Positions 37,901 through 46,690 are shown, counted from the stretch's first letter. The stretch is DNA of 64,000 bases from Parabacteroides chongii (GCF_029581355.1 NZ_CP120849.1:4868501-4932500); one strand, 5' to 3'. Notes: a model not told the origin generated them from the sequence alone. Program-made: numbers and translations.

Positions 37901-38024
37901 AAACGGCTTCCACCTCCTTCGCCGGATGGGGCGGTAAATCCTTTTCCTCCACCTCCGTCCGCGTACAACTCATCGCCAACAACAGCAAACACACCCACAA
38001 TCCGGTTTTACTGATCCGTTTCAT
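34971..38024 (-). CDS. Fimbrial tip/adhesin-like lipoprotein with BACON repeats
   Basis: 1017 aa. Lipoprotein signal with LLLAMSC (Cys20). Residues about 35-360 resemble a fimbrillin-type N-terminal domain (DUF4906-like). Then come about five BACON-type beta domains of about 90 residues each, marked by repeated W/L-rich strands (GLNWRAILSDSWLSW, GLPWKIAVSEADNWIEL, GLSYAITYPEWLTF, GLPWTLTKSN) and endings in VSQAAS/VQQAAS/ISQEAS. The C-terminal about 130 residues resemble a DUF1566-type domain (EGWRVPTMIELYAIWNICKG, AYWSSSCG, NIYPVRCVRE). BACON repeats bind glycans or mucin in other gut proteins, so this is the best candidate for the fibre tip. Its start overlaps the preceding gene by 17 bp. 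Confidence 0.8.
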   Translation of the reverse strand: MKRISKTGLWVCLLLLAMSCTRTEVEEKDLPPHPAKEVEAVFNLNVLANRPLQTRSITFTPEGTFEIDSVVPGMTDSVATKSATALTGGDESLISQLWVGQYDTSGNRVFSHYISPVTGTTVNLKLKESEEATHHVWFVANCDDWGEIATETALKGHVFTYASTVDGLPDSRLCGMTGMWSGVIRDNGVESIGVDMTRTVAKISFSYLIGGDGFSFDPSSVKLKSVPNKIRMEETTTQLTDVTYGEYTGEADANGATMHWYLPENRAGVVTDDNAAASEKEKTGRGVSNATCIELTGTAVQGGVTYENVTFRFFPGSEDMNDYNIKRNHYYTMSVTLKGIDVTDQRITVGTIPPIDTGGLQPMPAGKGGTTELQVTARPGEQWSIKLPDWLSALIDNTIQAGYGARIDHQGPAKIVFKAETANPTAQQRSFPFKMDVTGEEQNIEIVQEGSTLNVGSAISLEAASGSEGQSTFILTKGLNWRAILSDSWLSWASRNPANSADEATGEEQSLIVKAASSNPYASARTGSITVEGGQSVGSSTYNDLKKEISVSQAASTVVCPTQPIEVSAEGATDASSHFTATSGLPWKIAVSEADNWIELTGQKTGQTTTTPQNVVFNVPVNLDSKERTGEITVRVGDESKGPTGNIAVQQAASSLTVDEISTSLAPTAEASGSVAFTATKGLSYAITYPEWLTFTGETTGSVTGTKQTIGYKTNSVNKNKEVREGQISVTAGNMAEKTTISQEASTFKVEPRTIELPNTASSAEATITGTFGLPWTLTKSNTGDAAITTTATGGDLSGTSHTITFTAPANEGGERSADFIIAVTGGNHSETVTVKQASGLNTITIDQKLADSFKKYHDENFPTAKTPPFNYDFGNYAATGSYGSDYKGNSTNYTIDKPYTIEVEAKQSSVREQYLTGLPIQECTKKGEGWRVPTMIELYAIWNICKGENSDATDDEPATNTFGEGFIYSAYWSSSCGEGAVSTRAVIYFMNGQFNTSGTSSSPGKNIYPVRCVREK

Positions 38025-39225
38025 TACTTTTCGTTTTTAATTGTTTCAATGATTCTCCTCCTCCGACATCTGTGTCTCTCCACTCTATTTTTGTCCACTT
38101 CGCCACCGTGATGGTTGTTCCGATCCCCTCCTGGATATCCGGGTCGGGATAAGAACCGCCGGGGGGAGCACCTACCTCGCCGTCGGAAAAGGAAATAGCA
38201 TTCCAGTCTATTATTTTCAGATTCAGACGACTTTCGTCATTCTTTACTTCCAGGGTGAATACATACCGCTTGCCCGCATCGAAAGCGATCGGTTGGTCTA
38301 TGGTCGCTTTCAGGGTCGCCGTTTCATGATTCCTTTGTACATTGATTTCCACTCCGAAAGGACGCTCGTTTTTGGGAAGGACGATGCCCGTTGTTTTATT
38401 CAGACCCATACCATCCGGATCGGAACCCGCTTCCACCGCGACAAATTCCGCGCTTTCAAACACAACGGTCGCCTCCGTTTTATTCTCTCCGCCCGTCGGA
38501 AGGATTCCCGTATCCTCCCCTGCTATCAGAGTCGCACCGGAGACGGAGATATGACTCAGTTCCAGCCTGGTTCCGTATAGCTCATCGAATGGAAGCGCAT
38601 TCTCCCTGGCGGGAGCGACATTGAACACCAGCAGGGCGCATTGTCTACGGAAAGTTTCCAGCGTGACCACACGCGAGGAACGCGAAACGGTCACCCCACG
38701 GGCAAAAGAGGTCATCACATCCTCCTTATGCGGGATTGCCGTTACCACATACCTCCCTTCCGCATCTTTTACCAGCCGACGTGCCGGTGAGACGGCATAG
38801 AAATCGTAAACGCCTCCGCGCACCACCGGACCGGTGCCCTCTCCCGGCTGACGTACCCCCGCATCATCCGCCAGGCAAGGCGACATAGAACCGTCCTTTT
38901 CCACCACATAAGCCACCTCAAACGATGGTTGCGCAGTAGAGAAAGGAACCTCGGCTGTTGCCGCCCCCACCTCACCGCGCAAATAACCGTAAATGCGCAC
39001 CGTAGCCCCTTCGGGCAGCGGGGTTGCAGATGTCGCAGGAACGGTAGCCTCCTCCCCCGCACGGCTCAGAAGGACCGGGGTTCCCAAGTCCGGTTTACTG
39101 AAACGAAGTTCCACCGGGCGACTCTCTTCCGGCACGACATCTTCCACAGTCCCTGCCGTGCATCCGGCCAGCAAACCTCCGGCCAGCAGAACAATCAGAT
39201 ATAACTGTATTCGATCCCGTTTCAT
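38008..39225 (-). CDS. Fimbrillin family lipoprotein (BF2992-type)
   Basis: 405 aa. Lipobox GLLAGC (Cys22). Fimbrillin-A-clan protein: N-terminal strand region with ELRFSKPDLG, IYGYLRGEVG, YDFYAVSPARRLV, FRRQCALLVFNVAP, and a C-terminal DAGKRYVFTLEVKNDESRLNLKIIDWN, the conserved end of the second beta domain. Probably a minor pilus subunit. It lies between the fimbrillin at 39274 and the tip gene, which it overlaps by 17 bp. Confidence 0.8.
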   Translation of the reverse strand: MKRDRIQLYLIVLLAGGLLAGCTAGTVEDVVPEESRPVELRFSKPDLGTPVLLSRAGEEATVPATSATPLPEGATVRIYGYLRGEVGAATAEVPFSTAQPSFEVAYVVEKDGSMSPCLADDAGVRQPGEGTGPVVRGGVYDFYAVSPARRLVKDAEGRYVVTAIPHKEDVMTSFARGVTVSRSSRVVTLETFRRQCALLVFNVAPARENALPFDELYGTRLELSHISVSGATLIAGEDTGILPTGGENKTEATVVFESAEFVAVEAGSDPDGMGLNKTTGIVLPKNERPFGVEINVQRNHETATLKATIDQPIAFDAGKRYVFTLEVKNDESRLNLKIIDWNAISFSDGEVGAPPGGSYPDPDIQEGIGTTITVAKWTKIEWRDTDVGGGESLKQLKTKSNETDQ

Positions 39226-39273
39226 TTCGATTTCCTTTGTGTTCTAATTCTTTGTTCCAATAAGTGACAAGAG

Positions 39274-40383
39274 TCATTCCATCGGTACGTCATACGCCCC
39301 GCCGTCGTTCCAGGCCGCCACTTTCACTTCCGCCAACTCTATGCCCTGCGGCTGCATGCGGAGGTTGTATATATAGTTGTATCCCTTTTTCCAGTCGGCA
39401 GTAAAGGTCCCGGGGCCTTCACCCGTTCCGGACGGTTTCATCGTAAAGGTACGCCCGTCGTCGAACGTCAGTTCCAACGTCACATTCACGCCACTGACCG
39501 GGATCACCAACCCGAAGGCCTGCACCGGAACATTCGTCGTCGTCTCTCCCGACTCCCCGCCTACCGCACGCGTATCCCCACCCGCGGTAAAAACCAGTTG
39601 ATCCACCGCCGTCATCGTCCCTTCCACCTCCCCCGTTGCCAGGTTCAGCTTGGCGGACGTGCACTTTTTTAATTCCCCATTGCTTTTGAACACCACCTTT
39701 TCAACATAGCAACCGGCAAAAACCGAGCCCTCTTCCAGTACCCGGAAGCTCACCTTCGAGAGCGCATGCTGCATCTCGAGCGATACTTCCGGATGCCAGC
39801 GGTCTACCTGCGCCGCAGCCGTGCAATAGAGGTAATCCTCCTGGTCGGTTTCCCACTGCACATCGGTGGCAGTATCCACCTGTTTACCCCCATCGTTGAA
39901 GTAGAATTTCTGTTTATCCAACACCTTTATCCCACTCATCAAAGGAGCTTTCGGAGTGCCCGTGAGCGAAACGCTCTTTTCGGCAGGCACATAACCGTAT
40001 ACCGTTCCTTTTTCGGTGTACAACAGAAGCGGTTCCTCTTCTTCCACAGGTTCCCAGGAAGGAGGGGTCTTTGCGGCATTATAGACGAACTGCTGGCTTT
40101 TGACGTTGGTGTTATACAAACTTACCGTACCGCTGCCGCTCTCTTTCGTGACACATACCCCTACCTCCGTCAGCGGGTTCGGGTTTCTATCCGCTTCTCC
40201 CGGGCCGCCTGTAACGACGCTTCTCGATTCCACCTCCATCCACATGCCCAGGTTCTTCACTCGAAAAGGAACACCCTCTTCCGCTTCGCCACCACCAGGT
40301 CCCGGCGAAACGATATCCGCCTCTGTACAGGCAGCACACAGGAACAAAAACACAGGCACCAAACGGGATAAGAACTGTTTCAT
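39274..40383 (-). CDS. Fimbrillin family lipoprotein (FimA/Mfa-like)
   Basis: 369 aa. Lipobox FLCAAC (Cys19). Two-domain fimbrillin pattern: RVKNLGMWMEVESRSVVTGG, a possible arginine processing site before the first strand, GYVPAEKSV, LEMQHALSKVSFRVLEEGSVF (domain 2 entry), and WKKGYNYIYNLRMQPQGIELAEVKVAAWN at the end. In V-type pili the lipid is removed after OM insertion by cutting at Arg/Lys, freeing a groove for strand exchange. A shaft or minor subunit, 26 bp downstream of the 41726 gene. Confidence 0.85.
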   Translation of the reverse strand: MKQFLSRLVPVFLFLCAACTEADIVSPGPGGGEAEEGVPFRVKNLGMWMEVESRSVVTGGPGEADRNPNPLTEVGVCVTKESGSGTVSLYNTNVKSQQFVYNAAKTPPSWEPVEEEEPLLLYTEKGTVYGYVPAEKSVSLTGTPKAPLMSGIKVLDKQKFYFNDGGKQVDTATDVQWETDQEDYLYCTAAAQVDRWHPEVSLEMQHALSKVSFRVLEEGSVFAGCYVEKVVFKSNGELKKCTSAKLNLATGEVEGTMTAVDQLVFTAGGDTRAVGGESGETTTNVPVQAFGLVIPVSGVNVTLELTFDDGRTFTMKPSGTGEGPGTFTADWKKGYNYIYNLRMQPQGIELAEVKVAAWNDGGAYDVPME

Positions 40384-40409
40384 GGGATTTGTTTTTTTTA
40401 AGTTATGTA

Positions 40410-41726
40410 TTACAACGGAATATCCTCCTGTTCGTCTTCCTCCCAGTCTGCCACCGTTACATCCATCACTGTCAACTTGTTACGACCGGCAGAGAAGGTA
40501 TAGATGCAATTAGTACCCGCAATCCATTCATGAGCAGGCAGGGTGACGGTATATTCGACAGGCGTATTTGAACTTTCCTGAAGAGTGATGACCACATCTA
40601 TTTCATTTTCTCCGAAACTGGCGACCGGATAAACCATGGTACTGACTTTTTTGGATACCAACTGTCCGTTGACGGTCGATTTATTCTCGATAAAAGCTTT
40701 ATCGCTTTGTTCTCCGTCTTTGATCTGTTTCATCAAGATGTAGTTTGTGATATTTCGGGTCAGAGTACCGGTTGTTGTGTTTTCGCTTATTGTACCGTCT
40801 GACAACGACATCTTGCCTTCTCCGGTCTTGATGTAATTATTAGGACTGCTATCATGATTCTTTATCACGAACTTTGTAAATTTCACATCATTACTACTCA
40901 GATTACCGCCGTCGTACACGCGGAAGGAAACCATCGCCATCGCATGTTTCATATCCAGGTTGATCAGATAACCGGGATTTTGGGTATCGGTATTTTTCGG
41001 ACCTTGCTCCGGGTCAAAAGGTGTCCCTACTTTGGCACGACCGTTGTTGACATTACGGCCGCCTTCTTCAGCCGCAAAATACAGGTAATCTTTTTCGCCC
41101 GCATCAGACAGGTTTATCGCCTTGTTTGTCGTGCTATTCGCACTCCATGAGTTACTACCTTCATTCCAGATTTTATTCGCATTATTTGTCTTAGCATCTA
41201 TATCGCCGCTAGCCGATACGCTTACCGGGATTTTAAGACTGCCTTCACCCGAAATACTTAACAGGTTATTTAATGCATCATTATCAAACGGATAATAGGC
41301 ATACACCTTCCCTACCGTTTCCGTCAGATAGTAAGGTTTTTCATTTTTGGGGTCATAACTGCTACCTTTGTTTTCAATCGAAATCCAATTAGCCCCTTTG
41401 GTGTCGCCTATATACCATACATGATGGCCCGTATAACCGGAACTCGATGCATCGGGAGAATACCAGCCGGTTGCATCCGAGTTGGTTACCACGACACCCA
41501 ACCCCGGAGCATCTTTATAATCGGTATAGGTAATCGCACTGCCGCTTACCACCGATTTGGTTACCGCTTTCGTTCCGGCTTCCACCTTCAGGTTCGGATT
41601 GATACCCAGTGCCACCTGCCCGTCACCGCCACCCGGTTCCGGTTCTATTCCTGTCTCTGTTTCCGTACAGCTTAACGCTGTCACAAGGGCTATCAGCATG
41701 GCCCACTTTGTCGTGATCGTTTTCAT
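40410..41726 (-). CDS. Fimbrillin family lipoprotein (FimA/Mfa-like), larger
   Basis: 438 aa from ATG 41726; an upstream extension of 34 residues is not needed, and the chosen start gives a clean signal (ALVTALSC, Cys20). AGTKAVTKSVVSG supplies Lys sites for the maturing protease. Landmarks are VYAYYPFDNDALN, LNMKHA-type LDMKHAMAMVSFRVYDGGN, and the closing CIYTFSAGRNKLTVMDVTVADW. Similar in plan to the 39274 protein, with which it shares the TETE/GGGD early region. Probably a pilus subunit. Confidence 0.85.
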   Translation of the reverse strand: MKTITTKWAMLIALVTALSCTETETGIEPEPGGGDGQVALGINPNLKVEAGTKAVTKSVVSGSAITYTDYKDAPGLGVVVTNSDATGWYSPDASSSGYTGHHVWYIGDTKGANWISIENKGSSYDPKNEKPYYLTETVGKVYAYYPFDNDALNNLLSISGEGSLKIPVSVSASGDIDAKTNNANKIWNEGSNSWSANSTTNKAINLSDAGEKDYLYFAAEEGGRNVNNGRAKVGTPFDPEQGPKNTDTQNPGYLINLDMKHAMAMVSFRVYDGGNLSSNDVKFTKFVIKNHDSSPNNYIKTGEGKMSLSDGTISENTTTGTLTRNITNYILMKQIKDGEQSDKAFIENKSTVNGQLVSKKVSTMVYPVASFGENEIDVVITLQESSNTPVEYTVTLPAHEWIAGTNCIYTFSAGRNKLTVMDVTVADWEEDEQEDIPL

Positions 41727-41775
41727 TTTCGTTCGTTTTAAAAGTTTTATTTCCTGTTTATTCATTCGTATTTTA

Positions 41776-42762
41776 TCATATAGGCATCTCACCCTGTTCA
41801 TACTCCGTCCACGCCTCCACACTGACATGCGTGGTTTGTATGTTGCCTGCTCCGGTAAAAAAGAGCGAGACGATATGGCTTTTGCCGATCTGAAAACCGC
41901 CCTCTATCCGGATGAAGACATCCGAGAGGGTTTCTTTCGGATTACCGTTGCCGTCTTTCGTTGTCGTGATCCGAAGGTGGAGCGGATGATCCGCCGTCCC
42001 GTCATCCGGGAATACCGGAAGAAGGAGATAGCCTTGTGCCTCGGGGGACGATCCTTCGGCCGCGACCTGCGGGATTAGTAGACCGGCAATATCCTGCACC
42101 GGGAGGTTCTTGATATCTTTCGCCACGGATATATCTGTCAGACGGGGCGTTTCCGCGGCCAAATCCAGTTCCTGACGGGTATGTACATCTGCCGCCTCGA
42201 TCGTTTGTATCGTTCCCCATGCATCGCCCCGGTCACTATAACAGGCCAGGCGGACCTGGGTCAAAAGGTGACGAAACGTACAGCTCAGAACCGGTTGAAA
42301 ACCGCTGGTCGTCAGCACACCCGTCGCCATGATATCCGTCGTTCCGTCTATCCTGAAAGTCACTTTGCCCGTTTCTGCAACAGTTTCCGGTTCACCCTCT
42401 ACCGGGTAATAACCGTGCAGGCGGATATGACGGCCATCCTCCGGGTACAACTGAGACTCGGCAAATACAATCGGGCGGTTCCCCCTTCCACCCTGACGCA
42501 CAGCCTTGTGTACAGCCCACCCACCGTATGTACCCGTTGAAACCGTCGATTCATCCTGACGGGCAAAGCTCACTTCCAAAACCTCTTCATAGCCGGCGCC
42601 GATCACCCCGCGCGTCGTCGACGCTTCGATCGCACCTTCCAGGTAAACCTCCTTTGCCAAGATCGGTTGCGGTGTAGGATAGCTGTCCGAACAGGCGGCA
42701 AGACCCCAAAGCCAGACAAAGGTTGTTATTACTATGAGTTTATTCATTTTGTTCATATTCAT
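41776..42762 (-). CDS. Fimbrillin family lipoprotein (Mfa_like_1 type)
   Basis: 328 aa. Lipobox GLAAC (Cys24). EASTTRGVIGAGYEEVLEVSFAR has the Arg before strand A1 typical for protease-driven assembly. HGYYPVEGEPETV, DIMATGVLTTSGFQPVLSCTFRHLLTQVRL and FQIGKSHIVSLFFTG are shared, nearly word for word in places, with the protein at 42863. The two are tandem paralogues separated by a hairpin-forming spacer of 100 bp. Confidence 0.85.
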   Translation of the reverse strand: MNMNKMNKLIVITTFVWLWGLAACSDSYPTPQPILAKEVYLEGAIEASTTRGVIGAGYEEVLEVSFARQDESTVSTGTYGGWAVHKAVRQGGRGNRPIVFAESQLYPEDGRHIRLHGYYPVEGEPETVAETGKVTFRIDGTTDIMATGVLTTSGFQPVLSCTFRHLLTQVRLACYSDRGDAWGTIQTIEAADVHTRQELDLAAETPRLTDISVAKDIKNLPVQDIAGLLIPQVAAEGSSPEAQGYLLLPVFPDDGTADHPLHLRITTTKDGNGNPKETLSDVFIRIEGGFQIGKSHIVSLFFTGAGNIQTTHVSVEAWTEYEQGEMPI

Positions 42763-42765
42763 TAT

Positions 42766-42855
42766 GGCACATAGATAACATAGATCTTGACGGATTTACA
42801 CAGATCATATATTTAAATCGGCGGTCATCTGTCTGATCCGCGTTATCTGTGTGCC
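42766..42855. repeat. Long-arm inverted repeat inside the fimbrial operon
   Basis: GGCACATAGATAAC (42766-42779) and GTTATCTGTGTGCC (42842-42855) pair with one G-T, and the spacer repeats GATCTTGACGGATT / CAGATCA-like words. The sequence style (GGCACAxAGATAAC...) resembles dispersed repeats seen in other Bacteroidetes. Sitting between two fimbrillin genes, it may lower or tune transcription or stabilise the mRNA upstream. Confidence 0.6.
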
Positions 42856-42862
42856 ATTATTG

Positions 42863-43813
42863 TTAATTTCCCGGAACGATCACCGAACTGCCGCCATTAC
42901 CCGGTTGCCACTCGGCGATACCGGATTCTACCGCTATTTTACCGTCTTCCGTAAAGGTGAGCGTGATCAGGTGCGAATAACCCGCTTTCACCCCTTCACC
43001 GATATTCGCAACTGCAACGTTCAGGGTTTTCGCATTCCCTTCATACGTTCCTTTCACCTCTAAACTGATTGGCAAATTCCCTGTTCCCATATTGGTCGTC
43101 GGGTAAAGCAGCAGATAACCGGTCGGCGGGGTTTCGACATCCAAAGCAGAGACCGTAGACGGACAGTTTTTTACTGTTAGCGTCTGGTCGGCCGTACCCG
43201 TGACCGTCAGTTTGGCTCCGCTTGTTTTATCCAGCGACAGCTTCAATCCCGTGGCTACATTTTTTACTTTAATGGAAACGACCGCCGTCCATTTGCCGAT
43301 CGCACCGGCTGAACCCACACACTTGAACTGCAACTGGGTTAGCAGGTGGCTGAAAGTAAAAGTTTCAAATTTATCGAGCAGCGAACCGGTCTGCACTCCT
43401 GTCGCCATGATATCCTCGTCGCCCGCTATAGTGTAAGTGACGCTGGCAGGGTTAGCGGTTCTGCTCAGTTCCCTGCGGGGATAATAGCCTATCAGAACAG
43501 ACTCACCCTCTTCCGCCAGATAGGTTTGTTCCGGCTCAAAAGTCAGCGCCCTATTACCTGCACCACCAGTACGGACAGCGTCGATAGAGGCCCATGCAGC
43601 ACCCGTTGTGCCGGGATTATCCAAACGGGCAAACGATACTTCCAGGTCATTCGTATAACCGCCACCGATCACTGCACGGGTAGACTCCGCTATTCCGGCA
43701 TTCACTTCTATTGCTTCAGCCGCTCCTTCCGTCACCGGCTCTTCCGTGTTGGTGCAACTGTTTAAGAAAGCTGTCGCCAACAGACTCATGATCAATAATT
43801 TTCCTCTTTCCAT
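42863..43813 (-). CDS. Fimbrillin family lipoprotein (Mfa_like_1 type), first fimbrillin of the operon
   Basis: 316 aa from ATG 43813 (an ATG at 43855 would add 14 residues before the signal). Lipobox FLNSC (about Cys20). AESTRAVIGGGYTNDLEVSFAR shows the Arg site, then IGYYPRRELSRTA, DIMATGVQTGSLLDKFETFTFSHLLTQLQF and KAGYSHLITLTFTEDG. Being first and resembling the next gene closely, it may be the main subunit or an alternative shaft subunit. Confidence 0.85.
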   Translation of the reverse strand: MERGKLLIMSLLATAFLNSCTNTEEPVTEGAAEAIEVNAGIAESTRAVIGGGYTNDLEVSFARLDNPGTTGAAWASIDAVRTGGAGNRALTFEPEQTYLAEEGESVLIGYYPRRELSRTANPASVTYTIAGDEDIMATGVQTGSLLDKFETFTFSHLLTQLQFKCVGSAGAIGKWTAVVSIKVKNVATGLKLSLDKTSGAKLTVTGTADQTLTVKNCPSTVSALDVETPPTGYLLLYPTTNMGTGNLPISLEVKGTYEGNAKTLNVAVANIGEGVKAGYSHLITLTFTEDGKIAVESGIAEWQPGNGGSSVIVPGN

Positions 43814-43861
43814 ATTATACCAGTGTTTTATCGTTACTATTACAATCGTTTTCATTTCGTT

Positions 43862-44800
43862 TCAGGGAGTCACCACACCCGAACCGCCGCTGCCCTGTTT
43901 CCACTCCTTCAGTGTAATCGTCAAACCGGACATTTCATCATAGCGGACAACAAGGTCCAGTATCACATGTGTCGTAATTCCGACAGCGAATGCCTCTTTC
44001 ACCTCCTCGGTTATATCCGTGGATGAAGTAATTTCCTTTCCGTCTGCCAGCGTCATTGTTAGGGTCAGGTCGACCGGTTCACCGCTTTCCTCACCCGGGG
44101 ACAATCCGAACAGGTTCAGAGTAGAAGTATAAACGCCAGGTCCGGTCTCTTCCGGCTCGAACATCATAAAAGCCGGAGCATCGAACAGCGGCTTGCCCGA
44201 AGGTATATGAACCCGTGACGAAACACCGGTCAACCTTCCGGACAAGACCGCCGGAACGACATCACCCTTATCCCCTCCTGTGACTTTTATATTCATTTCC
44301 AATGTACGGACAAGATTCACCGCATACAATTCCTTTGCCACGACTTCTCTTCCGCCCACCTCGATCCGGTCTAAACCTGCCCCGTACAAGTTACCCGGGC
44401 AGGCTATCTGTACCGATGAAGATTTCAGGGAAGAAAGCTGTTGCGCCCTTCCGCAGGCCTCCTCATACCCCTTCTCCATTTCAAGCGTGACACCCGTACA
44501 GCCTCTGTTGCAGACCGCCACCCGGTAACAGCCCGAAGGCAACGTACCCTCATACCCCGAAACGTCCCCCGTACGGATAAGCGGGCTGTCAGAACCTTCC
44601 GGATAGAAATACCATGCCATATTATCCGGGCAACCACTGTTTTGCTTGCGAAGCAGTAAACGTACTTTTCCGTTCTTCTCCCAATCCTCGTCCGTCATAC
44701 GGTACGCACAGGACAAGACCGCCACAGTCCATACGGCATATATCATCCAACCCATCAGTTGCATTATACGATATTTCTTATTTCTTTTATTCCTTTCCAT
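43862..44800 (-). CDS. DUF5119-type fimbrial accessory lipoprotein (FimB/Mfa2 role)
   Basis: 312 aa. Signal with AVLSC (Cys31) and eight further cysteines in the first half (NSGCPD, SGCYRV, CNRGC, EACGRA, IACPGN). The C-terminal half, KELYAVNLVRTLEMNIKVTGG..., is a beta domain like that of Mfa2/FimB anchors, ending GITTHVILDLVVRYDEMSGLTITLKEW. In this position such a protein would cap and anchor the fibre at the outer membrane. It starts 4 bp after the DUF3575 gene ends. Confidence 0.75.
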   Translation of the reverse strand: MERNKRNKKYRIMQLMGWMIYAVWTVAVLSCAYRMTDEDWEKNGKVRLLLRKQNSGCPDNMAWYFYPEGSDSPLIRTGDVSGYEGTLPSGCYRVAVCNRGCTGVTLEMEKGYEEACGRAQQLSSLKSSSVQIACPGNLYGAGLDRIEVGGREVVAKELYAVNLVRTLEMNIKVTGGDKGDVVPAVLSGRLTGVSSRVHIPSGKPLFDAPAFMMFEPEETGPGVYTSTLNLFGLSPGEESGEPVDLTLTMTLADGKEITSSTDITEEVKEAFAVGITTHVILDLVVRYDEMSGLTITLKEWKQGSGGSGVVTP

Positions 44801-44804
44801 CTTC

Positions 44805-46277
44805 CTATCTGATTTGAAAACGGTACGACAAACTGATCCTCAGTCCCAACATAAATCCTGTCGAGGCAAAACGGGTTTCCAAATAATTCCGGTCATCCGG
44901 CGCGTCATAGCGGTATTTCTTCCCGTCGAAGACCGAACGGTAACCGGCACGTACACTTACCCCCATCCCCAAACCACCGACCAAAGAGAACCGGTAACCC
45001 GCCGACAGGCCTGCCGACCAGAAACAACCTGTCCGGCCGTAAAGTATATCCTCAGATTTATCGATCGCGCTGCCACGTACATCGAAGTCACCGTACTCGG
45101 CAAATAAGCCGGTATTCAAGCCGGTAAACCTTCCCGAAGGAGATAGCCAGACGCTGGGTTCGAGGGAGATTTCGGATACAGCCCAGCAATCGCGCGTCTT
45201 GTCTTTATAGGCAAAGTCGGAATACATGCCCGACAAGGCTACCGACCAACGACCAGCGAAACAACACTCCACTTCCAGGTTCGGCATAAATGCGCCTGTT
45301 TCTATTTTCGTCTCACCCGTTCCTAAACGGATCGAAGGGACTACGCCACCCCAGGGTAGAAGGTTCGTTTTTACGACCAGATATACAGGGCTTTGCTTCA
45401 TCGGAGTTTCTTCCATCCTTACAGATTCGGTTGGCTGTATTTTACCGTCTTTTTCCGTTTGTACTTTTTTCTCTGCTTGCAATCCGGTTTTCTCGGGGAC
45501 AACCGTTTTCTCGGTTGTCTCTTTATACTTTGTCACCTTTCGCACAGTTTCCCTCGTTGTTACGGTGGTTGCTAAAGCAATGTCCGGCTCTTCTATCCGT
45601 TTACTACGGCGTACCGTATCCGTTACAGAAGCCAGACGATAATCTTCCAGTTCCGAACGGTCAAAAAGAGGATCGTCGATACGGTACACTTCACGGTCGT
45701 AACCTCCTGTCTCACCACGACGGTACAGGTCTACATAAGGGACTGCACCATATTCACCGATGGCAGCCTCTACCGCTACCGGGTAACGGCTCTCACTGTA
45801 ATGAATCGAGATATTTGCAAACCAAGGAAGTGGTTTATATACCTTATAGACATGTACCTGATCGCGATAGTTTCCGCTACGGTCGATATAAAAGGCGACA
45901 CAATCATGGGGAATATCAAAACGGGTTTTCAGGTAGGCACGGATACGACCTGCACGCAGTGAGGCTTCGTTCACAACCTCTTTATCTTCGTATTCATAGG
46001 CATTCACATGCGAAACGATCAAAAGGTGGCAGTCGCCTTTCAGGATTTGATCGCGGGATGCGTCGAGTAAACCGCCCATACGTTCCAGTTGATAAGCGTT
46101 GTCTCCGTAATCGGCAAGGAACAGGTCGTTGTCCCGGCGGAAAGAGAAAAGGAATGATTCAGACTTGTAATAGGTCGTAGTCTGGGCATCCGCTCCTATC
46201 CCCAAAAGGAAGTTGAGCAGTAACAGGAAAATTGTTCTTGCCTGTATTTTCCGGTGTGAATCTTTTATCCTATACAT
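44805..46277 (-). CDS. DUF3575-type outer-membrane protein, first gene of the fimbrial operon
   Basis: 490 aa from ATG 46277. Signal peptide ends in IGADAQ. Residues about 25-160 contain an OmpA-like segment (VSHVNAYEYEDKEVVNEASLRAGRIRAYLKTRF), the middle is a charged linker with Thr/Lys/Glu repeats (about 230-290), and the C-terminal about 190 residues are amphipathic strands ending in a phenylalanine-containing LRISLSYRFQIR, a beta barrel. It probably anchors or exports the fibre. Its ATG lies 73 bp from the left repeat of the invertible element, with no promoter in between. Confidence 0.8.
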   Translation of the reverse strand: MYRIKDSHRKIQARTIFLLLLNFLLGIGADAQTTTYYKSESFLFSFRRDNDLFLADYGDNAYQLERMGGLLDASRDQILKGDCHLLIVSHVNAYEYEDKEVVNEASLRAGRIRAYLKTRFDIPHDCVAFYIDRSGNYRDQVHVYKVYKPLPWFANISIHYSESRYPVAVEAAIGEYGAVPYVDLYRRGETGGYDREVYRIDDPLFDRSELEDYRLASVTDTVRRSKRIEEPDIALATTVTTRETVRKVTKYKETTEKTVVPEKTGLQAEKKVQTEKDGKIQPTESVRMEETPMKQSPVYLVVKTNLLPWGGVVPSIRLGTGETKIETGAFMPNLEVECCFAGRWSVALSGMYSDFAYKDKTRDCWAVSEISLEPSVWLSPSGRFTGLNTGLFAEYGDFDVRGSAIDKSEDILYGRTGCFWSAGLSAGYRFSLVGGLGMGVSVRAGYRSVFDGKKYRYDAPDDRNYLETRFASTGFMLGLRISLSYRFQIR

Positions 46278-46545
46278 ATTAATATATAATACCAGTATAT
46301 CCTGTATCAAACAGCAGCCATGATTATCACCAACTACCGGTTAATGTCCACCTTATTTATATAATAAGGGTAGAGGGTAAAAAAAGCCCTCCCTGAAAGT
46401 GTCCGCTAAGGAAATTTTTAGGGTGAAAAATGAAGGATTGATGTCTTTTTGAGTCTTTTTGGAGGAAGAAACGGTACTGTCGGAATAACAGTTTTCTCTT
46501 AACAGATTTAAAAACGATAGCAGTCCCAGCCCGTCTTATGCCATC

Positions 46546-46690
46546 TTGTAATGAAATTCATATTCTATGGCTAAAAAATAGGTTAACTTGTGAAATTTAG
46601 TAAAATAAATACTCTTTTTTTAAGAAAACAACCTACACTCCTTGTTTTTTCATTTTTTTCTTCTTACGTTTGCCACGTACTTCATTACAA
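46546..46690. repeat. 10-bp inverted repeat inside the element
   Basis: TTGTAATGAA (46546-46555) and TTCATTACAA (46681-46690) are exact and flank the promoter. They may fold the leader or be protein sites. Confidence 0.4.
46642..46672 (+). promoter_or_regulatory. Promoter inside the invertible element, pointing away from the operon
   Basis: CTTG/TTG at 46642-46644, 20-bp spacer, then TACGTTTG (46665-46672), a full Bacteroidetes promoter on the plus strand. No TAnnTTTG is seen on the minus strand anywhere between the repeats. After inversion it would lie at about 46445-46475 reading left, about 160 nt above the DUF3575 ATG. Confidence 0.75.

Noticed and set aside
46546..46690. A second, smaller invertible unit inside the phase switch
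   Set aside because: The 10-bp arms lack the two-arm/core structure of the outer repeats and could arise by chance in AT-rich DNA.
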